Below, one piece after another: positions 52,304 to 62,256 of a stretch of DNA of 64,000 nucleotides. Each line of letters opens with the position of its first letter. Position 1 is the first letter of the stretch. The notes under the pieces are model-generated. The model worked only from the letters and a program-made list of their open reading frames with translations. It ran no database searches and was not told the DNA's origin. The translations under genes and the position numbers were made by a program. Source of the DNA: Methylobacterium sp. J-077 (GTDB taxonomy: Bacteria; Pseudomonadota; Alphaproteobacteria; Rhizobiales; Beijerinckiaceae); assembly GCF_022829365.1 (NCBI RefSeq), contig NZ_JAKSYJ010000037.1:1-64000 (forward strand). Direction: 5' to 3'.

Positions 52304-53479
52304 ATGCTGCTGCACTTCTTCACGGCCCTCCGGGAGGCCAAGGTACCCGTCTCCCTCAAGGAGTACCTGACCCTGCTCGGCGCCCTCGACCGGGGCCTGG
52401 CCGAACACGATGTCGAGGCGTTCTACTTCCTGTCGCGCACCGCGCTGGTGAAGGACGAGGCGCATCTCGACCGGTTCGACCGGGTGTTCGGCACGGTGTT
52501 CAAGGGGCTGGAGACCCTCGGCGCGGCGGTGGAGCCCGCGGCGATCCCCGAGGAATGGCTGCGCAAGCTCGCGGAGAAGTACCTGACCGAGGCCGAGAAG
52601 GCCGAACTGCAGGCGCTCGGCTGGGACAAGCTGTTCGAGACGCTCAAGCAGCGGTTGGCCGAGCAGACGGCGCGCCACCAGGGCGGCTCGAAATGGATCG
52701 GCACCGGCGGGACCTCCCCGTTCGGCGCCTACGGCTACAATGCCGAGGGTATCCGCATCGGCCAGGACGGGAACCGCAACTTCCGCGCGGTGAAGGTCTG
52801 GGACAAGCGCGAATTCAAGGATCTCGACGACGACCGCGAGATCGGCGCGCGCACCATGCGCCTCGCTCTGCGGCGGCTGCGCCGCTTCGCCCGGACGGGG
52901 GCGGCCGAGGAGCTCGACCTCGACGGCACGATCCGCGAGAGCGCCCGCCAGGGCTATATCGACGTGCGGCTGCGGCCGGAGCGGCGCAACGCCGTCAAGG
53001 TGCTGCTGTTCCTCGACGTGGGCGGCTCGATGGACTGGCACATCGCGCAGGCGGAGGCGCTGTTCTCGGCGGCGCGCTCGGAGTTCAAGCACCTCGCGCA
53101 TTACTACTTCCACAACTGCCCCTACGAGGCGGTCTGGACCGAGAACCGGCGTCGGCACGAGGCGAAGACCCCCCTGCTCGACGTGATCCGCACCTATGGC
53201 AGCGACTACCGGGTGGTGTTCGTGGGCGACGCCTCGATGAGCCCCTACGAGATCGCCACGCCGGGCGGCTCGGTGGAGCATTGGAACGCGGAGCCCGGCG
53301 CTGTCTGGATGCAGCGGCTCCTCGACCATTTCCCGAAGGCGGCGTGGCTCAACCCGATACCGGAGACCCACTGGGGCTACACCCAGTCGATCGGGATGGT
53401 GCAGCGGCTCGTGGGCGGCCGGATGTTCCCGTTGACCCTCGACGGGCTCGACGCGGCGGCCCGGGCGCTGGTGCGGTGA
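52304..53479 (+). CDS. CoxE-like VWA domain protein
   Basis: The 391-residue protein has an N-terminal helical part (FFTALREAKVPVSLKEYLTLL) and a von Willebrand factor A domain near residues 225-390 whose metal-site motif is LLFLDVGGSMDWHI (D-x-G-x-S), with YYFHNCPYEAVW and VVFVGDASMSPYEI later. This is the CoxE/DUF58-like partner of MoxR ATPases. The ATG at 52304 gives the family start (LLHFFTALRE). The MoxR partner at 45837-46688 is on the other strand 5.6 kb away, but no other MoxR is in the window. Confidence 0.9.
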   Translation: MLLHFFTALREAKVPVSLKEYLTLLGALDRGLAEHDVEAFYFLSRTALVKDEAHLDRFDRVFGTVFKGLETLGAAVEPAAIPEEWLRKLAEKYLTEAEKAELQALGWDKLFETLKQRLAEQTARHQGGSKWIGTGGTSPFGAYGYNAEGIRIGQDGNRNFRAVKVWDKREFKDLDDDREIGARTMRLALRRLRRFARTGAAEELDLDGTIRESARQGYIDVRLRPERRNAVKVLLFLDVGGSMDWHIAQAEALFSAARSEFKHLAHYYFHNCPYEAVWTENRRRHEAKTPLLDVIRTYGSDYRVVFVGDASMSPYEIATPGGSVEHWNAEPGAVWMQRLLDHFPKAAWLNPIPETHWGYTQSIGMVQRLVGGRMFPLTLDGLDAAARALVR

Positions 53480-53485
53480 GGGTCG

Positions 53486-53806
53486 CTACCCCTGCTGCGC
53501 GGGGGTCGAGACCACGAGCCCATCCAGGTTCGGCGCGATCTTGATCTGGCAGGACAGGCGGGAATTCTCGCGCACGTCGGAGGCGAAATCGAGCATATCC
53601 TGCTCCATGTCCTGCGCCTTGCCCACGACGTCGATCCAGTCGTCGGCCACGTAGACGTGGCAGGTGGCGCAGGCGCAGGCGCCGCCGCATTCCGCGTCGA
53701 TGCCCGGGACGTTGTTGCGCAACGCCGTCTCCATCACGGTCGCGCCGACGCTGCCTTCGACGGTCCTCTCCGTCCCGGCGTGGTCGACGTAAGTGATCTT
53801 GGGCAT
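53486..53806 (-). CDS. [2Fe-2S] ferredoxin, adrenodoxin type
   Basis: The 106-residue protein has the four cluster ligands in adrenodoxin spacing: Cys40, Cys46, Cys49 and Cys86 (C-x5-C-x2-C-x36-C), in [15 protein letters not shown] and SRLSCQIKI. An extra Cys44 lies within the loop. [18 protein letters not shown] is the standard N-terminus. Such ferredoxins serve P450s, ring hydroxylases or Fe-S assembly; no specific partner is adjacent. It converges on the VWA gene, with 6 bases between stops. Confidence 0.93.
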   Translation of the reverse strand: MPKITYVDHAGTERTVEGSVGATVMETALRNNVPGIDAECGGACACATCHVYVADDWIDVVGKAQDMEQDMLDFASDVRENSRLSCQIKIAPNLDGLVVSTPAQQG

Positions 53807-53952
53807 GCTCGGCTCCGGGCTCGCGTCGAGCGGCCTCGCTTCGACGGGCGGGGTGACTGCTTGGCGGCTGAGGCCATGGAATGCAAGCGCGGTGGCGGCG
53901 GTCCGTTCCGGATCGATCGCCGCATCCGCATGCGCTCGGCGGACCGACGCTC

Positions 53953-54276
53953 TTAAGACTCGGTGTCCGGCTCGATCTCCTCCAGCGCCGCCGCGACCGC
54001 CTGCACGAGGTCGTCGAGCGCGACAGCCTCCGTGCCGGCCCGCAACTGCGCCTCGGCGGCGTCCGCGCAGGCGCGCACCCGCGTGGCGCCGACGCCGGCG
54101 GCCGAGCCCTTCAGGGTATGGGCGAGGTCGGCGCGCTGCGCGCTGGGCAGGGACGGATCGGTCAGCCGGAGCAGGATTGATCGGCATTGCCCGGCAAACA
54201 GTGCCAGCACCTCGCCGGCCAGCTCGGCGTCGCCGCCGGTCTGCGCATCGAGCTCCGCACGATCGATGGCCAGCAT
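53953..54276 (-). CDS. Hpt (histidine phosphotransfer) domain protein
   Basis: The 107-residue protein is a single Hpt four-helix domain. [16 protein letters not shown] carries the phospho-accepting His53, and the following [11 protein letters not shown] is the usual second helix. It would relay phosphate between a hybrid kinase and a response regulator. No kinase gene is near. The ATG at 54276 has a GGGAG site; a GTG at 54336 would add 20 residues ([13 protein letters not shown]...), which I consider less likely. Confidence 0.85.
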   Translation of the reverse strand: MLAIDRAELDAQTGGDAELAGEVLALFAGQCRSILLRLTDPSLPSAQRADLAHTLKGSAAGVGATRVRACADAAEAQLRAGTEAVALDDLVQAVAAALEEIEPDTES

Positions 54277-54566
54277 GCGCGCACTCCCGGAATCCGCATT
54301 CTTCTGGGGGTTGCCGAACCGATCCCCATGATTCACCCCCTGATTCGCCGGACGGGGATCGCGCAGGGACCCTCATCTGCGCCAAGATGGTGGAGCCGGA
54401 AGGCAGCGGCCGCAGTAACCATAGCGTTAACGGTTTCTGGGGTCGGACGGCGGCTCGGGTATCGGCAATCGGTGTCCGCGTCTAATCCTGTAATGGTAAA
54501 CGGGACGTTGCGTCTCTGGCATCAGCCTCCCCAGGTGCCGGTGAAACCCGTGTGACGAGGCGTTGA

Positions 54567-57500
54567 ATGGCGACCGAGAAGAAGCTGAAGGACCCGGCCG
54601 AGGCCGCGCTCTCTGCGATCGAGCAGGCGCTGAACCTCGACGCCCTGACGCCGACCGGCACCGAGAGCCGCGCCGAGCCGCGCCTGCCCGATGTCGGGGA
54701 TGCCCATCCCCTGCTCGACGGCGCCCTCGATCCGGCCGGCCGCCAGATGCCGCCGCGCCTCGACCTCGATCCGCCGCTGGCCTCCGACCTGCCCCCGCCC
54801 GGCCGCGAGCGCCTGCGCCGCGAGGGCGGCCTGCTGCCCCCCGACCGCTCGCTGGTGGCGAACGACGACCGGCGCAACATCGGCATCCTGCAGCAGACCC
54901 TGCGGGTGCGCTCCTCGCCCAAGCCCTACCTGTTCGCACTGCTGGCCGGGCTCGCCTGGATCGCCGGCCTGGTGCTGGTCGCCTGGCTGCAATCCGGCGG
55001 CGACCTGCGCGGCGTCGTCTCGGGCCTCACCGCCCTCCAGGCGACCGTGGGCGCCGCGGCCCTGCTCGGCCCGGTCGTCCTGTTCGTGATCGCCGCCATG
55101 CTGGCGGCCCGGGCGCAGGAGATGCGCCTCGTTGCCCGCGCGGTCGGCGAGGTCGCGGTGCGCCTCGCCGAGCCGGAGAGTTTTTCCACCGACGCCGTCC
55201 TGACCATGTCGCAGACGGTGCGCCGGGAAGTCGCCGCGGTCGGCGACGGCGTCGAGCGTGCGCTGGCCCGGGCCGGCGAGCTGGAGACCCTGGTCCGCGG
55301 CGAGATCGCCACCCTGGAGCGGGCGTATTCCGACAACGAGATCCGCATCCGCTCCCTGGTCGAGGAGCTGGTCGCCCAGCGGGAATCCATCGTCACCAAC
55401 GCCGAGCGGGTGCGCGGCGCGATCACCGGCTCGCATCAGAGCCTCAGCCAGGAGCTCGAGGGCGCGTCCGAGCGGATCGTCATGGCGCTCACCGGCGCGG
55501 GCGAGCGCGTGACCGGGGCGCTCGACGCCCGCGGCGCCGCCATAACCGCCTCCCTGGGCGAGGCGGGCGATCGCGTCGTCAACCTGATGACCGGGCGCGG
55601 TGACGAGCTGATCGAGAGCCTCGCGAATACCAGTGAGGGCGTGCGCGGCAGCCTGCTGGAAGTCGGTGAGACCCTGACGCGGGCCTTCGAGACCCGCGCC
55701 CGCGACGTGAGCGGCGCCTTCGAGGCGACCGGGACCGCCCTTACCGGGCGGATCGCGGAGAGCACCGCCTCCGTGGCCCAGAGCCTTGCCGAGACCGGCC
55801 TGCGCGTCAGCGAGTCCCTGGAGCGCCAGGGCGGCGTCGTGCGCGAGAGCTTCGAGCGCTCGGTGATCGGCCTGGAGAACGCCTTCCTCTCGCGGGGCTC
55901 CGAGCTGACGGAGCGCTTCGGCGCGATGGGCACCCAGATCACCGCCCGCTTCGCCGAGACCGGCGCGGCCCTGACCCAAGACATCGCCGGCCGAGGCTTG
56001 GCCCTGCGTGCCGAGATCGAGAATGCCGGCCTGTCCGTCGCCGAGGCGATCGAGAGCCGCGGGCGCGACGCCCAGGCCGCCCTGGCGCTGGCCATGGGCG
56101 GCGTCGGCGAGACGCTGACCAGCCAGGCCGGCGCGGTGCGCGACGACCTGCTCGGCACCGCCGAGCGGATCGCCGAGACGGTTGCGGACCGCGGCAACGC
56201 CCTGGCCGAGCGCATGGACGGCATCGCCGCGCGCCTGCACGACACCGTGACGATCCAGGCCTCGGATCTCGAGACCCGCGTCGCGGCCGCGGCCGAGCGG
56301 GCCGGCGGCCACATCACCGACCGGACCCAGGCGGCCACGGAGAGCCTGGAGAGTGCCTTCTCGGCGCTGGGCCACGGCTTCGAGGCCGGCGCCGCCTCCG
56401 CGGTCCAGTCCCTGCGCGGCTCGGCAAGCGCCGTCACCGGCGAGGTCGAGGCCCATACCCGCGAGGCCTCCGCCCGCCTGGTCGAGACCCTCCAGACCCT
56501 GCGCCACGGCTCGGCCGAGGTGACCGGAGCCGTCGAGGCCGAGACCGCAGACCTGCTGGCCCGCTTCCGCGACGCGGCCGACCGGGCTGGCACCGAGTTC
56601 GGCGAGCGCGGCTCCGCGGCCGTGTCCGCCCTGCGCGCCGCCCTGGACGACCTCAACCGCGAGCTGTCCGCCCGCACCGGCGATGCCACCGGCAGCCTGA
56701 CGCAGGCCGCCCGCGCCATCTCGGACGACCTCGCCGCCCGCATCGGGGAGATGGAGGCCGCCTTCGGCGCGCATGGCAAGGGCGTCGCCGAGCTCCTGGC
56801 CAGCCACGCCGAGGAGACTCAGACCCGGATTAGCGGCACCGGCCGCGACATCGTGCTCGCGGTGGCGAGCCAGGGCGCGCGCATCGCCGACACCCTCAGC
56901 CAGACCGGCGCCAGCTTCGCCGAGACCGCGGACGTGCGCGTCCGGGCGATCGACGAGACCCTGGGCAGCCGCCTCTCCGCCCTGCAGGAGACCATCGCCC
57001 GCGGCGACAGCCTGGCCGACCGCATCGGCCGCGACACCGCGACCTTGGGCGAGACCGTCGGAGCCCGTCTGGAGGAGATGGACCGGCTCATCACCGTCAA
57101 GGGCCAGGCGGTGGCCGAGACCATCGCGACCCGCGCCCGCGAGGCCGGCAGCCTGGTCGAGACCCATCTCGGCAATCTTGAGGAGCGCTCGGCCAAGCGC
57201 GCGGCCGAGATCGGCGAGGTCGTGGCGAACTTGGTCGACCATGTCGACGGCCGGATCGATTCCCGCGGCCAGGCCCTGAACGAGGCGCTGGCCGCCCGGA
57301 CCGGGGAGATGGCCCGGATCATGGAAGAGGGCAGCCGCAACCTGGTCGCGGTGCTCGATGGCCGGGCCGAAGGGCTCGGGCAGGACATCGACCGGCGCAC
57401 CGCCGAGATGGCCCGCCGCATCGCGGGCAGCGCGGAGCATTTCGATGCCGGCGTGATCAGCCGCCTGCAGGCGATCGCCGACGCCCTGGAGGAGCGCGCC

Positions 57501-60500
57501 CGCCTCGTGAACGAGAGTTTTGGCGTGCAGGCCTTCGAGGCGATCCGCCTGATCGAGGCGCGCACCCGCGCGGTCGACGAGGAACTGGCCGGCCGCACCC
57601 GCGATCTCGTCGCCACGATCACCGACCGCACCGGCGGCATCGACAGGGCGATGGCCGAGAGCATCGGTACCCTCACGGGCGCCGTCGCGGAATCGACGCG
57701 CGTTCTCGAAGCCTCGCTGTCGGGGCGCGTGCAGGAGATCGTCCAGCTGGTGGACGAGCGCGCCCAGAGCGCCGACGCGGCCCTGTCCGACCGGACCGAG
57801 GACGTGCGTGCCGCCTTCGCCGAGCGCTCGGAGCTGCTCGCGAAGCTGATCGACGAGCGCATCACCGCCATGTCGAGCGAGCTCGACGAGAAGGGCCGGA
57901 GCGTGTTCGGCGCGATCGGCGGCCGCATCACCGAGCTGGCGCGCTTGTTCGACCGCGGCGGCACCTCGCTGGCCGAACTGATCGACCAGCGCGGCGAGAG
58001 CGTCCTGTCGAAGCTCCAGCAGACCATCGCGGATGCCGAGCGGATGCTCGAGGCCGGCGAAGGGCGCCTGGGCCACACCCTGTCGAGCCGCACCGCCGAT
58101 ATCAGCGGCCTGCTCGACGAGGGCGTGCGCTCGGTCCACGGCCTGCTCGACGACCGCACCAACCAGATCCGCGTGATGCTGGACGGCCATGCCGGCACCC
58201 TGGCCAGCACCCTCGACGGCCGCATGGGCCCGCTCAACGAGGCGCTGGACACCCGGAGCCACGCGCTGATCGCGGCCGTCGAGGAAGCCTTCGGCAGCGC
58301 CGCCGGCAGCCTGGATTCCCGGACGCAGGCGCTGGGCAGCCTGTTCGACGAGCGTCTCGGCCATCTGGAGAACCTCGTCGAAGGCCGCGGCAACCGCCTC
58401 GCCGAGACCCTGGATGCCCGCGCCCAGGGCCTGCGGACCCTGTTCGAGGAGGCCCACAACGCCCTCGACGCGGTGGTTGAAGGCGGGGGCGGCCGTTTCG
58501 CCGCCTCGGTCGACGCCAAGATCCAGGCCCTGCGGACGATGCTGGAGGAGGCGCCCGCCGCCGTCACCGCTTTGGTCGAGACCCGGGAGCGCCAGCTCGC
58601 CGCGACCCTCGACAGCCGCACGCAGCGCCTGCGGGCCCTGTTCGAGGAGGCCCAGTCCGGCCTGCGCGACCTCGTCGAGGTGCGCGGCCAGGAACTCGCC
58701 GACACGATCACGACCCGGACCGAGGGCCTGCGCCAGACCCTCGACGCCGCCCCCACCGACATGGCCGACCTGCTGGACGCCCGCTTCGCGGACCTGCGCG
58801 CCCTGTTCGAGCGCGCGCAGGCGGAGATCGACCGTTTGGTCGATGGTCGCAGCCGCGAGATCGCCGGGACGATCGAGCACCGGACCCAGGCCCTGCAGAG
58901 CGTGATCGAGCAGGCGAGCCCGGCCATCGCCGGCCTGCTCGAAGCGCGCGAGACCCAGTTCGCCGAGGCCTTCCAGGTGCAGAGCGGGCAACTCCAGACC
59001 CTGTTCGAGCGGGCGCAATCCAGCCTCGAAATCTCCGTCGAGAACCGTGGCCGGGAGATCGCCATGGCGGTCCAGGCGCGCACGCAGGATCTGCGCAACC
59101 TCCTCGATGCGGCGCCCACGGGCGTCGCCGCCCTCCTGGACGCCCGGATCGAGACCCTGCGCGCGACCTTCGACGAGGCCCGCTCGGCGATCGAGACGCT
59201 CGTCGGCGAGCGCAGCCAGGCGCTGCTCGATGCCGCGCAGGGACGGACCGGCTCGCTGGTCGAGGCTTTCGACGCGCGGATCCGTGACCTGGACGGCGTC
59301 GTCGAAGGGCGCACCGCCGCCCTGGTGCACTCCGTCGAGGCGCAGAGCGAGGCCCTGGCCCGGGGCGTCGACGCCCGCGCCGACGCCTTCACCCAGCGCA
59401 TCGACAGCCGCATGCGGCTGTTCGCCACCCTGGTCGCCCAGCGCGCCGAGACCCTGGCCAGCGCCTTCGACGACCGCCACGACGCCTTCGCGGGCCTCAT
59501 GGACGAGCGCACCGCCAGCCTGGTGGCGGCCCTCGACGAGCGGGCGCGGGCGCATGCCGAGCAGGTCGACGCGCACAACGCTGCCCTGGCCGAGACGCTC
59601 AGCCGACGCGAGGCCGCGCTGGCCGGCCTGATCGATGCCCGCACCGAGGCGCTGGGGGCCGGCTTCGAGCGCCGGGCCACCGCGTTGGGCGCCCTGGTCG
59701 ATGCCCGCGGCGAGGCCCTGTCCCGCCGCCTCGCGGAGAGCGCCGAGGCGCTGGTCCGCGCCATCGAGGAGAAGGGCGGGGCGCTGATCGCCAGCGTCGA
59801 CGGCAGCGGCCGTGCGGTCGGCGACAGCCTGGAAGGGCATGTCGCGCGCCTGCGCGCCGCCATCGACGGGCCGATGCTCGACCTGTCCCGTGCCCTCGCC
59901 GATCGCGCCGATTCGATCGAGCGGGTGCTGATCGAGACCGGCGTGCCGCTGGCGGAAACCCTGCGGCTGCAGACCGAGGAACTGGCCGCACAGTCACGGG
60001 CCTCGGCCGAGCTGCTCCGCGCCGCCATCGACGACGGTGCAGGCCGCGCCCTCACCGAGCTGTTCGAGACCAACGACCGGCTCGGCCGGGAGCTGGGCGC
60101 CGTCCTCCAGCGGATCGAGGGCGCCAACGCGGCGCTGGGCGAACTGGTCTCCGGTGCCGGCACCAATCTCGGCGCGATCGAGCAGGGCTTGGCCGGCCGG
60201 GTCGAGCAGGTCCAGACGGCGCTGCAGCGCATCGCCTCCGAGACCGGCCGCGCCACCGCGGGTGTCTCGGCCCAGGTCGAGGCCCTGCGCGAGGTCGCCA
60301 ACACGGCTTTGCGCGAGGCGTCCGGCCTCGCCGAGACCCTCGACGGCCGCGGCCGCGCGCTCGGCGAGCAGACGTCCGTGCACGTGTCGGCGCTCGACCG
60401 GGCGGCCTCTTCGCTCGCGGCGATCGAGGAGCGGCTGGGGGCGACCCTGTCGGGACGCGAGGCCGCGCTCGCGGAGGCGCTGGCCGGCTTCGAGGCCCGC

Positions 60501-61703
60501 GCCAACGTCCTGGAGCAGCAGGGCGGCGCCCTCGCCGAGACGATCGAGCGGACGCTGCGCAGTGCCGAGGAGCGCGCCCGCGCCGTCGGCGAGTCGCTGA
60601 CGCGCTCGGCGGAAGGTGCGGGGGCTTCGGTCACCAGCGCCTTCGAGGGCCTGAAGGACAGCGCCGGGGCCGAGAGCGAGAAGGCGGCCCAGGGCGTGCG
60701 CCAGGCCATCGAGGAGGCGGCCCGGGAGATGCGCAGCGGCCTCGACGAAGCGCAGACCAAGTTCGGCGCTTCCGTCTCGTCCCTGCGGGAGATGGCGGGC
60801 TCGATCCGCGGCGAACTCGACGCGACCCGCGCCGAACTCGCCCGGGGCGTCCTCGACCTGCCGCGCGAGACGCAGGACGCCACCGGCGAGATGCGCCGGG
60901 TGGTGGCCGACCAGATCAAGGCGCTCAACGAGCTCTCCGCCCTGGTCTCCCGCACCACGCGCTCGGTGGATGTCGCCCAGCCGCAGGCCCAGCGCCGGGT
61001 GGCGGAGGGCGGGTCCCGCGCCGTCGCGGCGCCGCAGGCCAGCAGCGCTCCGGCTCCGTCCGCGGCACCTGTCCAGACCGTGTCGGCTCCGGCGCTGCCG
61101 GCGCCCCCTGCCCCGGTGCGGTCCGCCACCGGTCAGGCCCGGATCGAGGCGCCGCGGCCGTCCGCGACCGCCCGCCCCGTCGCCATGACGGCGGGCGGTG
61201 CCAAGCGCGGCTGGCTGTCCGACCTGCTGACCCGCGCCTCCCTGGATGAGGACGACGATGCCGAGGCGGAGGCGACCAATGCCGCCGCCCCGGCGCCGGC
61301 GGGCCGCCCGTCTCAGACACCGGCCCAAGCCACGTCCCAGGCTCCCGCCGAGACCGGCCGGATCGCCCTGGACACGATCTCGACCGACATCGCCCGGATG
61401 ATCGAGCACCGGACCGCGGTCGACCTGTGGGAGCGCTACCGCCGGGGCGAGCCGAACCTGTTCGACCCGCGCATCTACACCGCGCAGGGCCGGACCACCT
61501 TCGCGGAGATCCAGCGCCGCTACCTGTCGGATGCGGAGTTCCGCCGCAGCGTCGACCGCTACGTGGGTGAGTTCGAGCGGCTGCTCGGCGACGTGGTCAA
61601 GAACGACAGCGACGCCAAGCGGACCGACGCCTACCTCACCTCGGAGACCGGCAAGGTCTACACCATGCTGGCCCATGCCAGCGGGCGCTTCGACGGGGCT
61701 TAG
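54567..61703 (+). CDS. Giant membrane-anchored helical-repeat protein
   Basis: The 2378-residue protein has a Pro-rich cytoplasmic N-terminus (1-118), two membrane helices (about 121-141, YLFALLAGLAWIAGLVLVAW, and 162-182), then about 1900 residues of regularly repeating helix. The repeat is built on units such as RTQALxxLFDERL and LDARAQGLRTLFEEA and on shorter GERVxxAL/ETGxRV turns earlier on. After an Ala/Pro-rich linker (about 2140-2260) comes a distinct C-terminal domain (DLWERYRRGEPNLFDPRIYT ... KVYTMLAHASG). It resembles apolipoprotein-like or structural maintenance helical proteins seen in Methylobacterium; function unknown. A polar-organising or cell-envelope scaffold role is a guess. 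Confidence 0.85.
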   Translation: MATEKKLKDPAEAALSAIEQALNLDALTPTGTESRAEPRLPDVGDAHPLLDGALDPAGRQMPPRLDLDPPLASDLPPPGRERLRREGGLLPPDRSLVANDDRRNIGILQQTLRVRSSPKPYLFALLAGLAWIAGLVLVAWLQSGGDLRGVVSGLTALQATVGAAALLGPVVLFVIAAMLAARAQEMRLVARAVGEVAVRLAEPESFSTDAVLTMSQTVRREVAAVGDGVERALARAGELETLVRGEIATLERAYSDNEIRIRSLVEELVAQRESIVTNAERVRGAITGSHQSLSQELEGASERIVMALTGAGERVTGALDARGAAITASLGEAGDRVVNLMTGRGDELIESLANTSEGVRGSLLEVGETLTRAFETRARDVSGAFEATGTALTGRIAESTASVAQSLAETGLRVSESLERQGGVVRESFERSVIGLENAFLSRGSELTERFGAMGTQITARFAETGAALTQDIAGRGLALRAEIENAGLSVAEAIESRGRDAQAALALAMGGVGETLTSQAGAVRDDLLGTAERIAETVADRGNALAERMDGIAARLHDTVTIQASDLETRVAAAAERAGGHITDRTQAATESLESAFSALGHGFEAGAASAVQSLRGSASAVTGEVEAHTREASARLVETLQTLRHGSAEVTGAVEAETADLLARFRDAADRAGTEFGERGSAAVSALRAALDDLNRELSARTGDATGSLTQAARAISDDLAARIGEMEAAFGAHGKGVAELLASHAEETQTRISGTGRDIVLAVASQGARIADTLSQTGASFAETADVRVRAIDETLGSRLSALQETIARGDSLADRIGRDTATLGETVGARLEEMDRLITVKGQAVAETIATRAREAGSLVETHLGNLEERSAKRAAEIGEVVANLVDHVDGRIDSRGQALNEALAARTGEMARIMEEGSRNLVAVLDGRAEGLGQDIDRRTAEMARRIAGSAEHFDAGVISRLQAIADALEERARLVNESFGVQAFEAIRLIEARTRAVDEELAGRTRDLVATITDRTGGIDRAMAESIGTLTGAVAESTRVLEASLSGRVQEIVQLVDERAQSADAALSDRTEDVRAAFAERSELLAKLIDERITAMSSELDEKGRSVFGAIGGRITELARLFDRGGTSLAELIDQRGESVLSKLQQTIADAERMLEAGEGRLGHTLSSRTADISGLLDEGVRSVHGLLDDRTNQIRVMLDGHAGTLASTLDGRMGPLNEALDTRSHALIAAVEEAFGSAAGSLDSRTQALGSLFDERLGHLENLVEGRGNRLAETLDARAQGLRTLFEEAHNALDAVVEGGGGRFAASVDAKIQALRTMLEEAPAAVTALVETRERQLAATLDSRTQRLRALFEEAQSGLRDLVEVRGQELADTITTRTEGLRQTLDAAPTDMADLLDARFADLRALFERAQAEIDRLVDGRSREIAGTIEHRTQALQSVIEQASPAIAGLLEARETQFAEAFQVQSGQLQTLFERAQSSLEISVENRGREIAMAVQARTQDLRNLLDAAPTGVAALLDARIETLRATFDEARSAIETLVGERSQALLDAAQGRTGSLVEAFDARIRDLDGVVEGRTAALVHSVEAQSEALARGVDARADAFTQRIDSRMRLFATLVAQRAETLASAFDDRHDAFAGLMDERTASLVAALDERARAHAEQVDAHNAALAETLSRREAALAGLIDARTEALGAGFERRATALGALVDARGEALSRRLAESAEALVRAIEEKGGALIASVDGSGRAVGDSLEGHVARLRAAIDGPMLDLSRALADRADSIERVLIETGVPLAETLRLQTEELAAQSRASAELLRAAIDDGAGRALTELFETNDRLGRELGAVLQRIEGANAALGELVSGAGTNLGAIEQGLAGRVEQVQTALQRIASETGRATAGVSAQVEALREVANTALREASGLAETLDGRGRALGEQTSVHVSALDRAASSLAAIEERLGATLSGREAALAEALAGFEARANVLEQQGGALAETIERTLRSAEERARAVGESLTRSAEGAGASVTSAFEGLKDSAGAESEKAAQGVRQAIEEAAREMRSGLDEAQTKFGASVSSLREMAGSIRGELDATRAELARGVLDLPRETQDATGEMRRVVADQIKALNELSALVSRTTRSVDVAQPQAQRRVAEGGSRAVAAPQASSAPAPSAAPVQTVSAPALPAPPAPVRSATGQARIEAPRPSATARPVAMTAGGAKRGWLSDLLTRASLDEDDDAEAEATNAAAPAPAGRPSQTPAQATSQAPAETGRIALDTISTDIARMIEHRTAVDLWERYRRGEPNLFDPRIYTAQGRTTFAEIQRRYLSDAEFRRSVDRYVGEFERLLGDVVKNDSDAKRTDAYLTSETGKVYTMLAHASGRFDGA

Positions 61704-61755
61704 GACGACAGCCGGCGCGGGCGCTCATAGGGCCCGCGCCGAAAGAGCAGGGCGT

Positions 61756-62196
61756 TCAGAGCAGGCCGAGTCCGACCAGTTCGCGGCGCAGGGCCTCGGG
61801 CATCTCGGCGAGGTCGCCCGATTGCCCGGCCCCCAGATCGGCCGGCGCGTCGCGGGCCGTCAGGTAGCGCCAGCCCTGGAACGGCCGGCAGGGGCGGGGC
61901 GACACGGGTACGAGGCGCGGGTCGAAGACCAGCCGGCAGCGCGGAATGCCGTCCTCCCCGGTCAGCTTCTCGATGGCGGTGATCGCCTGCCGGCAGGACA
62001 GGGTCCCGCGGATCACCCAGTAGATCGAGCCCTTGCCAGTAATCTCGCGATGGCGCTTTGGCAGGGTGCGGGTGACGTGGAACGAAACGGCCGGGCGTCC
62101 CTCGCGCAGCGCCTCGGCCCGGAACCGCTCCTGACGGGCTTCGAGGTCGGCGATCGAGGTGGGTCCGACGCAGAGCTTGATCAGGTTCAGGGCCAC
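61756..62196 (-). CDS. DUF1489-family protein
   Basis: The 146-residue protein matches DUF1489, a family found mainly in alphaproteobacteria. MALNLIKLCVGPTSIADLE begins it, VSFHVTRTLPKRHREITGKGSIYWVIRG (read as TRTLPKRHREI and GSIYWVIRG) is the core, and FQGWRYLTARDAPADL closes it. No function has been established. It is convergent with the giant protein gene. Confidence 0.88.
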   Translation of the reverse strand: MALNLIKLCVGPTSIADLEARQERFRAEALREGRPAVSFHVTRTLPKRHREITGKGSIYWVIRGTLSCRQAITAIEKLTGEDGIPRCRLVFDPRLVPVSPRPCRPFQGWRYLTARDAPADLGAGQSGDLAEMPEALRRELVGLGLL

Positions 62197-62256
62197 GGGC
62201 GTTTTCGTCTCACGACCTTCGGCGGGCGCTCCTGATAGCAGGGCTGCGCGGCGCCG

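Noticed and set aside
54522..61129. Very long open frames on the minus strand opposite the giant repeat protein (one of more than 1700 codons)
   Set aside because: They arise because GC-rich, repetitive coding DNA lacks stop codons in the reverse frames. Their translations are low-complexity His/Arg/Gly/Gln strings with no domain, while the plus-strand protein has membrane helices and a folded C-terminus.
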